From assembly GCF_000721265.1 (NCBI RefSeq), contig NZ_JOFZ01000005.1, forward strand, positions 124,001-188,000: a stretch of DNA of 64,000 nt, in the 5' to 3' direction. Source of the DNA: Streptomyces sp. NRRL F-5126 (GTDB taxonomy: Bacteria; Actinomycetota; Actinomycetes; Streptomycetales; Streptomycetaceae). Position 1 is the stretch's first letter; each line of letters begins with the position of its first letter. Position numbers and translations under genes: made by a program. The notes under the pieces were generated by a model that saw nothing but the letters and a program-made list of their open reading frames with translations, was not told the DNA's origin and ran no database searches. This document shows positions 16,497 through 24,995 of this stretch, in pieces.

Positions 16497-17189
16497 ATGA
16501 CCCCCGCACACACCCGGGCCGGCGCCACCGCCCGGCTCCTGTGGGCCGCGCTGCGCGCCCTGCTCGTCCTCACCGTCGCCACCGGCGTCCTCTACCCGCT
16601 GGCCGTGACCGGCGTCGCGCAGGCCGCGTTCCCCCGCCAGGCGAACGGCTCCGAGATCAAGGACCACGGGAAGGTCGTCGGCTCCTCCTCCATCGGGCAG
16701 AGGTTCGACCTGCCGCGCGGGAAGGACGGGCAGGCCGCCGCGCCCGACCTCCACTGGTTCCAGCCACGCCCGTCCGCGGGCCTCGGCTCGGCCCGGGTGG
16801 GCGGGCCGGGCGCGCGGAGCGACCTGCTGGTGTCCGGTGCCTCCAACCTCGCGGCTGACAGCAAGACCCTGCTCGCGGCGGTCAGGGCTCGCAAGGCCGC
16901 CGTCGTCAGGGACAACACGGTGCCCGGGTACACCGTGCGCCCCTCGCAGGTGCCGCCTGACGCCGTCACGTCGTCCGGATCGGGACTCGACCCGGACATC
17001 TCTCCCGCGTACGCGCGCCTCCAGGTGCACCGGGTCGCGCGGGAGAACGGCCTCGCCGTCGCGCGCGTGCGCGAGATCGTGGACGACCACACCAAGGGCC
17101 GCGACCTCGGCTTCGCGGGCGATCCCAAGGTCAACGTCCTCCAGCTCAACATCGCGGTACGCAACCTCGTCACGCATCCGGAAGACTGA
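16497..17189 (+). CDS. kdpC: KdpC subunit
   Basis: 230 residues. One N-terminal transmembrane helix (ALLVLTVATGVLYPLAVTGV) and an exported domain with GSSSIGQ, DPDISPAYA and the LNVLQLN-like C-terminus of KdpC. It stabilises KdpB-KdpA contact and helps K+ binding. The ATG is 5 bp after the kdpB stop, whose end (GAGGTGA) supplies the ribosome site. A perfect hairpin directly after the stop ends the structural operon. Confidence 0.95.
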   Translation: MTPAHTRAGATARLLWAALRALLVLTVATGVLYPLAVTGVAQAAFPRQANGSEIKDHGKVVGSSSIGQRFDLPRGKDGQAAAPDLHWFQPRPSAGLGSARVGGPGARSDLLVSGASNLAADSKTLLAAVRARKAAVVRDNTVPGYTVRPSQVPPDAVTSSGSGLDPDISPAYARLQVHRVARENGLAVARVREIVDDHTKGRDLGFAGDPKVNVLQLNIAVRNLVTHPED

Positions 17190-17201
17190 CGGCATCGGGC
17201 C

Positions 17202-17231
17202 ACGGCGGGCCGTGTGCGCACGGCCCGCCGT
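17202..17231 (+). terminator. Terminator after kdpC
   Basis: A perfect 13-bp stem (17202-17214 with 17219-17231) with a TGCG tetraloop, 12 bp after the kdpC stop. It should separate kdpFABC transcription from the ABC ATPase and kdpDE genes. Confidence 0.88.
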
Positions 17232-17273
17232 CCGCCATACTGGCGCGGTGCGCGGACCAGACAGGGGGGACCC

Positions 17274-18011
17274 ATGAGCGGCAACGAGAGCGCCGGCACG
17301 GCATCCGGCACGGCACTGGCCGAAGGCCCGGGCGCCGACACCATGGTGCGGGTGGCGGACCTGCACCGCTCCTACGGCTCCGGCGCGGCGGCCGTGCACG
17401 CGCTGCGCGGCGTCTCGTTCACCGTGCCGCGCGGCGAACTGGTCGCTCTCAAGGGCCGGTCGGGCTCGGGCAAGACGACCCTGCTCAACCTCGTCGGGGG
17501 CCTCGACACCCCCGACAGCGGCACCGTCACCGTCGACGGCACCGACCTGTCCACGCTCGGCGAGGACGGCCTGCTCGCCCTGCGCAGGGACCGGATCGGC
17601 TTCGTCTTCCAGTCCTTCGGCCTCATCCCCATCCTCAGCGCCGCGGAGAACGTCGGCGTCCCCATGCGGCTGCGCAAGACCGCCGCACGCGAGCGCGAGG
17701 AACGCGTCGAGCTGCTGCTCGCCCTCGTCGGGCTCGCCGACCACGCCGCCCAGCGGCCCGGCGAGCTCTCCGGCGGCCAGCAGCAGCGCGTCTCGATCGC
17801 CCGCGCCCTCGCCAACCGGCCCGCGCTGCTCATCGCCGACGAGCCGACCGGGCAGCTCGACGCGGAGACCGGGCTCGCCGTCATGGAGCTGCTGCGGGCT
17901 GTCGTACGGGCGGAGGGCGTCACCGCGCTCGTCGCCACGCACGACGCCCAGCTCCTCGGCCTGGCCGACCGGGTCATCGAACTGAGCGACGGGCACATCA
18001 CCGAGGCGTGA
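17274..18011 (+). CDS. Orphan ABC transporter ATPase (MacB/LolD-like)
   Basis: 245 residues. Walker A GRSGSGKTT near residue 62, Q-loop FVFQSFGLIPILSA, signature LSGGQQQR, Walker B ALLIADEPT and H-loop ATHDAQ: a complete ATPase of the lipoprotein/macrolide-exporter type. About 30 low-complexity residues precede the domain. The ATG at 17274 has GGGGGGA 3 nt upstream. No permease gene is adjacent; neighbours are kdpC (behind a terminator) and kdpD. It may power a permease encoded elsewhere or act in regulation. Confidence 0.88.
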   Translation: MSGNESAGTASGTALAEGPGADTMVRVADLHRSYGSGAAAVHALRGVSFTVPRGELVALKGRSGSGKTTLLNLVGGLDTPDSGTVTVDGTDLSTLGEDGLLALRRDRIGFVFQSFGLIPILSAAENVGVPMRLRKTAAREREERVELLLALVGLADHAAQRPGELSGGQQQRVSIARALANRPALLIADEPTGQLDAETGLAVMELLRAVVRAEGVTALVATHDAQLLGLADRVIELSDGHITEA

Positions 18012-18208
18012 CCCCGGCCACGCGTTCCGGCCGTGCCGGCGCATCAGGGTCGTGTCAAGACGTGCCCGAGACCCCTGCTCGCCCCCTTCCACCGTGGTCA
18101 GGCGCTGTAGCGTCGAAGGAGCCGGCGCGCGGCACGCGCGCCGGCCCGGCCGGGACGCACCGGCCCAGCGCCGGGATCCACCGGCCCAGCCCGGAAGACA
18201 ATGGAGCG

Positions 18209-20752
18209 ATGGGACGCGGCAAGCTTCGTATCTACCTCGGGTCCGCTCCGGGCGTCGGCAAGACGTACGCGATGCTCTCCGAGGCGCACCGCCGTGCCGA
18301 ACGCGGCACCGACGTCGTGGTCGCCTTCGTCGAGCACCACGACAGGCCACGCACGCGTACCCTGCTGAGCGGCCTCGAAGAGGTGGGCCGCAAGCAGATC
18401 GAGTACCGCGGCACCCTCTTCACCGAGATGGACGTCGACGCCGTGCTGGCGCGGCGGCCCGCCGTCGCGCTCGTGGACGAGCTGCCGCACACCAACGTGC
18501 CGGGCTCACGCAACGCCAAGCGCTGGCAGGACGTCGAGGAACTCCTCCAGGCGGGCGTCGACGTCGTCTCCACCGTCAACATCCAGCACCTGGAGTCGCT
18601 CGGCGACGTCGTCGAGACGATCACCGGCGTCAGGCAGCGCGAGACCGTGCCCGACGAGTTCGTCAGGCGCGCCGACCAGATCGAGCTCGTCGACATGTCG
18701 CCCGAGGCGCTGCGGCGCCGCATGGCGCACGGCAACATCTACAAGCCCGACAAGATGGACGCCGCCCTCTCCCACTACTTCAGGCCCGGCAACCTCACCG
18801 CGCTGCGCGAGCTGGCGCTGCTGTGGGTCGCCGACCGCGTCGACGCGTACCTCCAGCGCTACCGCGGCGAGCACGGCATCCGCTCCACCTGGCAGGCCAG
18901 GGAGCGCATCGTCGTCGGCCTGACCGGCGGCCCCGAGGGCCGCACGCTGATCCGCCGCGCCGCCCGGGTGGCCGCGAAGGGCTCGGGCAGCGAGGTACTC
19001 GGCGTCTACATCGCGCGCAGCGACGGACTCACCGCGCCCTCACCCAAGGAACTCGCCGTCCAGCGCACCCTGCTCGAAGACCTCGGCGGCACCTTCCACC
19101 ACGTCATAGGGGACGACACGGCGTCCGCGCTGCTGGAGTTCGCACGCGGCGTCAACGCCACGCAGATCGTGCTCGGCTCCAGCCGCCGCAAGACCTGGCA
19201 GTACGTGTTCGGGCCCGGCGTCGGCGCGACCGTCGCCCGCGACTCGGGGCCCGACCTCGACGTGCACATCGTCACCCACGACCGCGTCGCCAAGGGGCGC
19301 GGCCTGCCCGTCGCGCGGGGCGCGCGGCTCGGCCGCCCCCGCATCATCTGGGGCTGGCTGCTCGCCGTCGTGGCCCCGGTCCTGCTGACGCTGCTGCTCT
19401 CGTCGCTCTCCGACCCGCTCGGCCTGTCCAACGACGTCCTGCTGTTCCTGTTCCTGACGGTGCTCGCCGCGCTGTTCGGCGGGCTGCTGCCCGCGCTCGC
19501 CTCGGCCGCCCTCAGCTCACTCCTGCTGAACTTCTACTACACGCCGCCCACGCACACGCTGGACATCGCCGAGCCGAAGAACGTCGTCGCCCTCGTGGTG
19601 TTCTTCGCCGTCGCCGTCTGCGTCGCGTCCGTCGTGGACCAGGCGGCCCGCCGTACCCACCAGGCCGCACGGCTGCGCGCCGAGTCGGAGATCCTCTCGT
19701 TCCTTGCGGGCAGCGTGCTGCGCGGCGAGACCACCCTGGACGCGCTGCTCGAACGGGTCCGCGAGACGTTCGCGATGGACTCGGTCGCCCTGCTCGAACG
19801 CAAGAGCGACGTGGAGCCGTGGACGTGCGCCGGCAGCGTGGGGCCCCAGCCGTGCCGGCGCCCCGAGGACGCCGACGTCGACATGCCCGTGGGCGACCAC
19901 ATGGCGCTCGCCCTGTCGGGCCGCGTCCTGCCGGCCGAGGACCGGCGCGTGCTGGCCGCGTTCGCCGCCCAGGCCGCCGTCGTCCTCGACCGCCAGCGGC
20001 TCGTCGGCGAGGCGTCCAGGGCCCGCGAGCTCGCCGAGGGCAACCGCATCCGCACGGCGCTGCTCGCCGCCGTCAGCCACGACCTGCGCACCCCGCTCGC
20101 CGGCATCAAAGCCGCGGTCACCTCCCTGCGCTCGCAGGACGTCGAATGGTCCGAGGAGGACGAGGCCGCGCTGCTCGAAGGCATCGAGGAGGGCGCCGAC
20201 CGGCTCGACCACCTCGTCGGCAACCTGCTCGACATCACCCGCCTGCAGACCGGCACCGTCACCCCGATGATCCGCGTCGTCGACCTCGACGAGGTCGTGC
20301 CCCTCGCGCTCGTCGGCGTACCCGAGGACAGCGTCGAGCCCGACATCCCCGAGACGCTCCCCATGGTCGCCGTCGACACCGGCCTGCTGGAGCGCGCCGT
20401 GGCCAACATCGTCGAGAACGCCGTCAAGTACAGCCCCGAGGGCCGCCGCGTCACCGTCGCGGCCAGCGCCATCGGCGACCGCGTCGAGGTGCGCGTCGTC
20501 GACCGCGGACCGGGCGTCCCCGACGACGGCAAGGAGCGCATCTTCGAGCCCTTCCAGCGCCACGGCGACGCGCCGCGGGGAGCCGGCGTGGGCCTGGGCC
20601 TCGCCGTCGCCCGCGGCTTCGTCGACGCCATGGGCGGCACGCTCTTCGCGGAGGACACCCCCGGCGGCGGCATGACCATGGTGCTCACCCTCAAGGCGGC
20701 GGCCGGCGTGGCGCCGGTGCGCCCCGAGCTACCCGCCGAGGTCACCTCGTGA
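18209..20752 (+). CDS. kdpD: KdpD turgor/K+ sensor histidine kinase
   Basis: 847 residues. The N-terminal KdpD domain begins with GSAPGVGKT (Walker A, residues 11-19) and is followed by a universal-stress-like domain. About four transmembrane helices lie between residues 380 and 490. A GAF-like region precedes the kinase core, with H-box VSHDLRTPL (phospho-acceptor near H624), N-box NIVENAVKY, and GVGLGLAVARG. The family senses K+ and phosphorylates KdpE. ATG 18209 is chosen because the conserved N-terminus begins there; its ribosome site is modest (GGAAG 12 nt or GGAG 2 nt upstream). Overlaps a possible kdpE GTG start. Confidence 0.95.
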   Translation: MGRGKLRIYLGSAPGVGKTYAMLSEAHRRAERGTDVVVAFVEHHDRPRTRTLLSGLEEVGRKQIEYRGTLFTEMDVDAVLARRPAVALVDELPHTNVPGSRNAKRWQDVEELLQAGVDVVSTVNIQHLESLGDVVETITGVRQRETVPDEFVRRADQIELVDMSPEALRRRMAHGNIYKPDKMDAALSHYFRPGNLTALRELALLWVADRVDAYLQRYRGEHGIRSTWQARERIVVGLTGGPEGRTLIRRAARVAAKGSGSEVLGVYIARSDGLTAPSPKELAVQRTLLEDLGGTFHHVIGDDTASALLEFARGVNATQIVLGSSRRKTWQYVFGPGVGATVARDSGPDLDVHIVTHDRVAKGRGLPVARGARLGRPRIIWGWLLAVVAPVLLTLLLSSLSDPLGLSNDVLLFLFLTVLAALFGGLLPALASAALSSLLLNFYYTPPTHTLDIAEPKNVVALVVFFAVAVCVASVVDQAARRTHQAARLRAESEILSFLAGSVLRGETTLDALLERVRETFAMDSVALLERKSDVEPWTCAGSVGPQPCRRPEDADVDMPVGDHMALALSGRVLPAEDRRVLAAFAAQAAVVLDRQRLVGEASRARELAEGNRIRTALLAAVSHDLRTPLAGIKAAVTSLRSQDVEWSEEDEAALLEGIEEGADRLDHLVGNLLDITRLQTGTVTPMIRVVDLDEVVPLALVGVPEDSVEPDIPETLPMVAVDTGLLERAVANIVENAVKYSPEGRRVTVAASAIGDRVEVRVVDRGPGVPDDGKERIFEPFQRHGDAPRGAGVGLGLAVARGFVDAMGGTLFAEDTPGGGMTMVLTLKAAAGVAPVRPELPAEVTS

Positions 20753-20778
20753 CCCGGCCCGCAGAAAGGCAGGCAGGA

Positions 20779-21501
20779 ATGCAGCACCCCGCCGGGGTGG
20801 AGCCCCGCACCCCCGTAAGGGTGCTCGTGGTGGACGACGAACCGGCGATCGTCCGGGCCCTGGTGATCAACCTCAGGGCGCGCAAGTACGAGGTGGACGC
20901 CGCGGCCGACGGCGCCTCCGCGCTGGAGCTCGCCGCCGCCCGCCGCCCCGACGTGGTGGTGCTCGACCTCGGCCTGCCCGACATGGACGGCGTCGAGGTC
21001 ATCAGGGGGCTGCGCGGCTGGACGCGCGTGCCGATCCTCGTGCTGTCCGCGCGCCACACCTCGGACGAGAAGGTCGAGGCGCTCGACGCGGGCGCCGACG
21101 ACTACGTCACCAAGCCGTTCGGCATGGACGAGCTGCTGGCGAGGCTGCGCGCCGCGGTCAGACGCGCGGAGCCGGTCGGCACGGAGGGCGACGAGGGCGC
21201 GGCCGTCGTGGAGACCGACGGCTTCACCGTCGACCTCGCGGCGAAGAAGGTCAACAGGGACGGCCGCGACGTGCGGCTCACCCCGACGGAATGGCACCTG
21301 CTCGAAGTGCTCGTGCGCAACACGGGGCGGCTGGTGAGCCAGAAGCAGCTGCTGCAGGAGGTCTGGGGCCCCTCGTACGGCACCGAGTCCAACTACCTGC
21401 GCGTGTACATGGCGCAGCTGCGCCGCAAGCTGGAGCAGAACCCGTCCCACCCGCGGCACTTCGTCACCGAACCCGGCATGGGCTACCGCTTCGAACGCTG
21501 A
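20779..21501 (+). CDS. kdpE: KdpE response regulator
   Basis: 240 residues. The receiver domain (VLVVDDEP, phospho-Asp near 63 in VVLDLGLPD, TKPF lysine) is joined to an OmpR-type winged helix (LTPTEWHLLEVLV ... GMGYRFER). Activates kdpFABC when phosphorylated by KdpD. ATG 20779 follows AAAGG and AGGCAGG; GTG 20749, overlapping the kdpD stop as GTGA, would add ten residues and permit tight coupling. Both are plausible. Confidence 0.95.
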   Translation: MQHPAGVEPRTPVRVLVVDDEPAIVRALVINLRARKYEVDAAADGASALELAAARRPDVVVLDLGLPDMDGVEVIRGLRGWTRVPILVLSARHTSDEKVEALDAGADDYVTKPFGMDELLARLRAAVRRAEPVGTEGDEGAAVVETDGFTVDLAAKKVNRDGRDVRLTPTEWHLLEVLVRNTGRLVSQKQLLQEVWGPSYGTESNYLRVYMAQLRRKLEQNPSHPRHFVTEPGMGYRFER

Positions 21502-21546
21502 TCCGGCCGGGGTGTGCGCCGGGGCATGCGGCGCACAGGCGCCCGG

Positions 21547-21552
21547 TACGCT
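21547..21552 (+). promoter_or_regulatory. Leaderless -10 box of the OB-fold gene (TACGCT)
   Basis: TACGCT lies 6 nt before the ATG at 21559, with no Shine-Dalgarno sequence. The spacing suggests the transcript starts at the start codon. It provides the OB-fold/DUF3159 pair with its own promoter after kdpE. Confidence 0.6.
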
Positions 21553-21558
21553 CTACGT

Positions 21559-21945
21559 ATGAGTGCTGAGAAGGCCACCGGCCGGTTCCGGCGGATGCTC
21601 GACCGGCTCTCCAGCTCCCAGGAGGACCTGGAGTCCGAGGAGCTGCGCGAGGACGCCCAGGCATCCGGCTGCATGCGCATCTCCGAGTGCGACGACCGCC
21701 AGATGGTGCGGGTCGCTGGTACGTTGCGGACGGTCACCCTGCGGCCGAGGGCCGGCGTGCCGGCCCTGGAGGCGGAGCTGTTCGACGGCACCGCCCTGCT
21801 CGACGTGGTGTGGCTCGGCCGGCGCTCGATCGTGGGCATCGAGCCCGGACGCAGGATGACCGCGTACGGCCGGATCTCGATGAGCCACGGCCGCCGGGTC
21901 CTGTTCAACCCCCGATACGAGCTGCGACCGCTCGGACAGGAGTAG
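21559..21945 (+). CDS. OB-fold nucleic-acid-binding protein
   Basis: 128 residues. A helical, charged N-terminus (residues 1-45) precedes an OB-fold domain (VRVAGTLRTVTLRPRAGVP ... DVVWLGRRSIVGIEPGRRM). The pattern of a five-stranded barrel with the GI-PG-RMTAYGRI turn is typical of actinobacterial OB-fold proteins of the RecG-wedge/tRNA-anticodon type. Probably binds single-stranded nucleic acid. DUF3159 follows after 6 bp, so they form an operon, as in other Actinobacteria. The leaderless start is supported by the -10 box. Confidence 0.85.
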   Translation: MSAEKATGRFRRMLDRLSSSQEDLESEELREDAQASGCMRISECDDRQMVRVAGTLRTVTLRPRAGVPALEAELFDGTALLDVVWLGRRSIVGIEPGRRMTAYGRISMSHGRRVLFNPRYELRPLGQE

Positions 21946-21951
21946 TAGCCG

Positions 21952-22764
21952 GTGACGTCACTGGACAAGCCCGCGGAGCCGGCGGATTCGGCCGAGCTCT
22001 CGTCAGGCGGTTCCTCCGACGACGCGAGGGCGGTCACCGAAGCCGCGCTCTTCGAGGCGTTCGGGGGGCTGCGTGGGATGGTGGAGACGGTCCTGCCGGG
22101 CCTGCTCTTCGTCACCATCTACACCATCGACCAGTCCCTGAAGACGTCCGCGATCGCCGCCGTCGCCGTGTCGGTGGTCCTGCTGGTGGTGCGGCTGGCG
22201 CGGCGGGACACCGTGAAGCACGCCTTCAGCGGCGTCTTCGGCGTCGCGTTCGGCGTCGCCTTCGCGATGGTGACCGGCAACGCCAAGGACTTCTACCTGC
22301 CGGGCATGCTGTACACGCTCGGACTCGCGCTCGCCTACATCGTGACGGCGCTCGCGGGCGTCCCGCTGATCGGGCTGATCCTCGGCCCGATCTTCAAGGA
22401 GAACCTCTCCTGGCGGACCCGGAACCCGGGCCGCAAGAAGGCATACACCAAGGCGAGCTGGGCCTGGGGGCTCGTCCTGCTGGCCAAGAGCGCGATCCTC
22501 TTCCCGCTCTACCTGTGGGCCGACACGAAGCAGCTCGGCTGGGTGCTCGTGTCGCTGAAGATCCCGCCGTTCCTGCTGGCGGTCTGGCTGACATGGCTGT
22601 TCCTCGCCAAGGCGCCGGCGCCGATCGACGTGTTCGCGGAGATGGAGGCGGCGGAGGCCGCGGAGAAGGCTGAGGCGGAAGCCTCCGCCGCCGGGACGCC
22701 GCCGGTGCCGGCGGACGCCGCCGACACCCCGAAGCCCCCGGCACGCCACCGCCGCACCGGCTGA
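21952..22764 (+). CDS. DUF3159 integral membrane protein
   Basis: 270 residues with five or six transmembrane helices between residues 45 and 225 and an Ala/Glu/Pro-rich cytoplasmic C-terminal tail. The motif FEAFGGLRGMVETVLPGLLF marks DUF3159, a family of unknown function found beside trkA-type genes in Actinobacteria. GTG 21952 has GGAG about 9 nt upstream. Because the family travels with K+ regulatory genes, a role in ion or osmotic homeostasis is a reasonable guess, not shown by sequence. Confidence 0.85.
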   Translation: MTSLDKPAEPADSAELSSGGSSDDARAVTEAALFEAFGGLRGMVETVLPGLLFVTIYTIDQSLKTSAIAAVAVSVVLLVVRLARRDTVKHAFSGVFGVAFGVAFAMVTGNAKDFYLPGMLYTLGLALAYIVTALAGVPLIGLILGPIFKENLSWRTRNPGRKKAYTKASWAWGLVLLAKSAILFPLYLWADTKQLGWVLVSLKIPPFLLAVWLTWLFLAKAPAPIDVFAEMEAAEAAEKAEAEASAAGTPPVPADAADTPKPPARHRRTG

Positions 22765-22768
22765 CGCC

Positions 22769-22802
22769 GGCGCCGGCCGCCGGGCGGCCGCTGCCCGGCG
22801 CC
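22769..22802 (+). terminator. GC-rich hairpin after DUF3159
   Basis: GGCGCCGG pairs with CCGGCGCC around an inner GC-rich segment that can form its own competing hairpin (GGCCGCC with GGCGGCC). It lies 4 bp after the stop, in the position of a terminator. Confidence 0.5.
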
Positions 22803-23351
22803 CAGCCGTGTCGCGTCGCACGCCCGCTGCCGCCGCCATGCCGGGCGCCCCGCTTCAGGGCCCGCTGCCCGCACCGAGCGGCTGCCTGGTACGGCGACCG
22901 GTGCGCAGGGTGCACCGGTGACAGGCCCCGGTGGGTGTGCGACGGCCCGCGCGTCCAGCGGCCGCGCACGAGGTGCGGGCACCGGCCGGTGGCCGGGGGA
23001 GTGCCCGACAGCGGGTGTGCGGCGGCTGTGCCGGTGGGCGGCGTCGCGCGGGGCACGCGCACAGTGGCCGGTGGCCCGGGCACCAGTCCCGGGGGCAGCG
23101 CCCCCCGGGGAGGAGAGCATTGCGGGCAGTGTTCGGCAGCGTGTGACCGGCGGGCGAGCGGACCGGTGGGCCCGCGGCAAGCCCGCGGTGGCCGGTGGCC
23201 CCGGCGCGGGTCCGGGGCAGCGCCCCGGGGTGCGCTGCGGGCAGCGGACCGGCGCCGTGCGGGCGGTGGGCCCGCGGTGGCGCGGCCCGCCACCGGCATG
23301 CGGCTCGCGCCGCACGCGGTGAGCGCACGGCGCGGGCCGCCGGGCCGCGGG
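22803..23351. other. Noncoding GC-rich region with imperfect tandem repeat
   Basis: About 550 bases of extreme GC content with no supportable gene on either strand, between the 3' ends of DUF3159 and the second TrkA gene. The open frames here are low-complexity Arg/Gly/Pro/Ala translations without domains. The repeat at 23064-23280 is its main structure. Confidence 0.6.
23064..23280. repeat. Imperfect tandem repeat with paired hairpins
   Basis: Two related copies start with GTGGCCGGTGGCCC at 23064 and 23188, a period of 124 bp. Each copy contains a CCGGGGC-AGC-GCCCCGG type hairpin (23088-23110 and 23212-23229), followed by GCGGGCAG and GTGGGCCCGCGG blocks. Lengths between blocks differ, so the copies have diverged. 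The hairpin core resembles recurrent intergenic hairpins of Streptomyces genomes. Confidence 0.55.
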
Positions 23352-24020
23352 CTACTGCTCCCGGTGGACCGAGAGCAGGTCCTCGAGCTGCTCCTCGCGG
23401 GCCTGGGCCGCCACGAAGAGCAGCTCGTCGCCCGCCTCCAGCGTCTCGTCCGCGCTGGGCGTCAGGACGCTCGTCCCGCGGATGATCGTCACCAGGGACG
23501 TGTCCTCGGGCCAGGTGACGTCGCCCACCTGCGTTCCCGAGATAGCCGACTCGGGCGGCAGCGTCAGCTCCACCAGGTTCGCGTCGCCGTGGCTGAAGCG
23601 CAGCAGGCGCACCAGGTCGCCGACGCTCACCGCCTCCTCCACCAGCGCGGACATCAGGCGCGGCGTCGAGACCGCCACGTCCACCCCCCACGCCTCGCTG
23701 AACAGCCACTCGTTCTTGGGGTTGTTCACGCGCGCCACGACGCGCGGCACGCCGTACTCCGTCTTCGCGAGCAGCGACACGACGAGGTTGACCTTGTCGT
23801 CACCCGTGGCCGCGATCACCACGTTGCAGCGCTGCAGCGCCGCCTCGTCCAGCGACGTGATCTCGCACGCGTCCGCCAGCAGCCACTCCGCCATCGGCAC
23901 CCGCTCCACGGAGATCGCGGTCGGCGCCTTGTCCACGAGGAGCACCTCGTGGCCGTTCTCCAGCAGCTCGCCGGCGATGGACCGGCCCACCGCGCCCGCT
24001 CCGGCAATCGCGACGCGCAT
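23352..24020 (-). CDS. TrkA-type K+ uptake regulatory protein (second of pair)
   Basis: 222 residues. TrkA-N Rossmann domain beginning MRVAIAGAGAVGRSIAGELL (nucleotide-binding GxGxVG) and a TrkA-C domain in the last 80 residues (ESAISGTQVGDVTWPEDTSL). Such proteins bind NAD(H)/ATP and, through TrkA-C, sometimes c-di-AMP, and gate K+ transporters. The ATG has GGAGGG upstream and overlaps the stop of the first TrkA gene by one base (TGATG), so the pair is translationally coupled and likely forms a heteromer. Equivalent to the CeoB/CeoC pair of mycobacteria. Confidence 0.92.
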   Translation of the reverse strand: MRVAIAGAGAVGRSIAGELLENGHEVLLVDKAPTAISVERVPMAEWLLADACEITSLDEAALQRCNVVIAATGDDKVNLVVSLLAKTEYGVPRVVARVNNPKNEWLFSEAWGVDVAVSTPRLMSALVEEAVSVGDLVRLLRFSHGDANLVELTLPPESAISGTQVGDVTWPEDTSLVTIIRGTSVLTPSADETLEAGDELLFVAAQAREEQLEDLLSVHREQ

Positions 24021-24688
24021 CAGTTGTGCCCTCCGTCCGGGCCCGCGGCGAACGCCGTCTCGACCTTCTCGACCTCGTCCGTGCGCATCACCACGTGCAC
24101 GAGGTCGCCCTCCTGCAGCACCGTGTCCGCCGTCGGCAGCATGGCCTCGCCGAGACGGGTGACGAACGCCACGCGGACGCCGGTCTCCTCCTGCAGCCTG
24201 CTGATCCGCTGACCGATCCACGTCTCAGGCGTGTGCACCTCGGCGAGCTGTACCCCGCCGCTCGGGTCGCGCCACAGCGGCTCCGCGCCGGACGGCAGCA
24301 GCCGCCGCAGCATCTGGTCGGCCGTCCATCGGACGGTGGCCACCGTGGGGATGCCGAGGCGCTGGTAGACCTCGGCGCGGCGCGGGTCGTAGATGCGCGC
24401 GGCGACGTTCTCGATGCCGAACATCTCGCGCGCCACACGCGCCGCGATGATGTTGGAGTTGTCGCCGCTGCTGACCGCGGCGAACGCCCCGGCCTCCTCG
24501 ATCCCTGCCTCACGCAGGGTGTCGCCGTCGAAGCCGACGCCGGTGACCCTGCGGCCCCCGAAGCCGGCGCCCAGCCTGCGGAACGCGGTCGAGTCCTGGT
24601 CGATCACGGCGACCGAATGGCCCTGCTCCTCCAGCGTCTGCGCGAGCGCGGCGCCCACCCGCCCGCACCCCATGATCACGATGTGCAC
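24020..24688 (-). CDS. TrkA-type K+ uptake regulatory protein (first of pair)
   Basis: 222 residues. TrkA-N domain with MGCGRVGAALAQTLEEQGHS, the VIDQD acidic end of strand 2, and a TrkA-C domain (VQLAEVHTPETWIGQRISRL). GTG 24688 is chosen because the sequence begins HIVIMGCG directly after it and GGGAG lies about 8 nt upstream; longer versions enter the divergent promoter. It shares only moderate similarity with its partner, in keeping with an ancient duplication. Divergent from the KimA-like permease, an arrangement also found in mycobacteria. Confidence 0.92.
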   Translation of the reverse strand: MHIVIMGCGRVGAALAQTLEEQGHSVAVIDQDSTAFRRLGAGFGGRRVTGVGFDGDTLREAGIEEAGAFAAVSSGDNSNIIAARVAREMFGIENVAARIYDPRRAEVYQRLGIPTVATVRWTADQMLRRLLPSGAEPLWRDPSGGVQLAEVHTPETWIGQRISRLQEETGVRVAFVTRLGEAMLPTADTVLQEGDLVHVVMRTDEVEKVETAFAAGPDGGHN

Positions 24689-24982
24689 GTGACGTCTCCC
24701 GCGCTCCTGGTTGCCGCACCGATCTGCGAAAACACCCTGTTCACTCATCCTTGTCGACGTGCCGGGCACCTGTGGGCCGCCGGGAAAGGCTGCCCAGAGG
24801 CACGAGCTTAAGCGGCGCCCCCCTGCCCGCCGCCATCCCCGTACCCGGCCGCGTTCCCCGGAAGGCGACAAGATTGCGACAAGAGAACGTACGGAGCCCG
24901 TCACCGTGCGCCACCGCACCCCGTGTGAGCAGGTGAACCGGGAATTCGGGGTGCTGCCTGCGCACCCGGCTGTTCGAACGCA

Positions 24983-24988
24983 TACCAT
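24983..24988 (+). promoter_or_regulatory. Leaderless -10 box of the KimA-like gene (TACCAT)
   Basis: TACCAT lies 7 nt before the GTG at 24996 with no ribosome site. It is at the right end of the roughly 300-bp divergent gap (24689-24995) that also drives the trkA pair. The rest of that gap shows no gene or clear repeat. A leaderless start leaves no room for a c-di-AMP riboswitch in front of this gene. Confidence 0.6.
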
Positions 24989-24995
24989 TCCGCCC

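Noticed and set aside
18052..21501. A continuous frame suggesting a fused KdpD-KdpE protein
   Set aside because: The portion overlapping kdpD is a low-complexity shadow; KdpE sequence starts only at about 20779.
22935..24212. 425-codon plus-strand frame opposite the TrkA pair
   Set aside because: Covers noncoding repeats and the antisense of two clear TrkA genes; no protein features.
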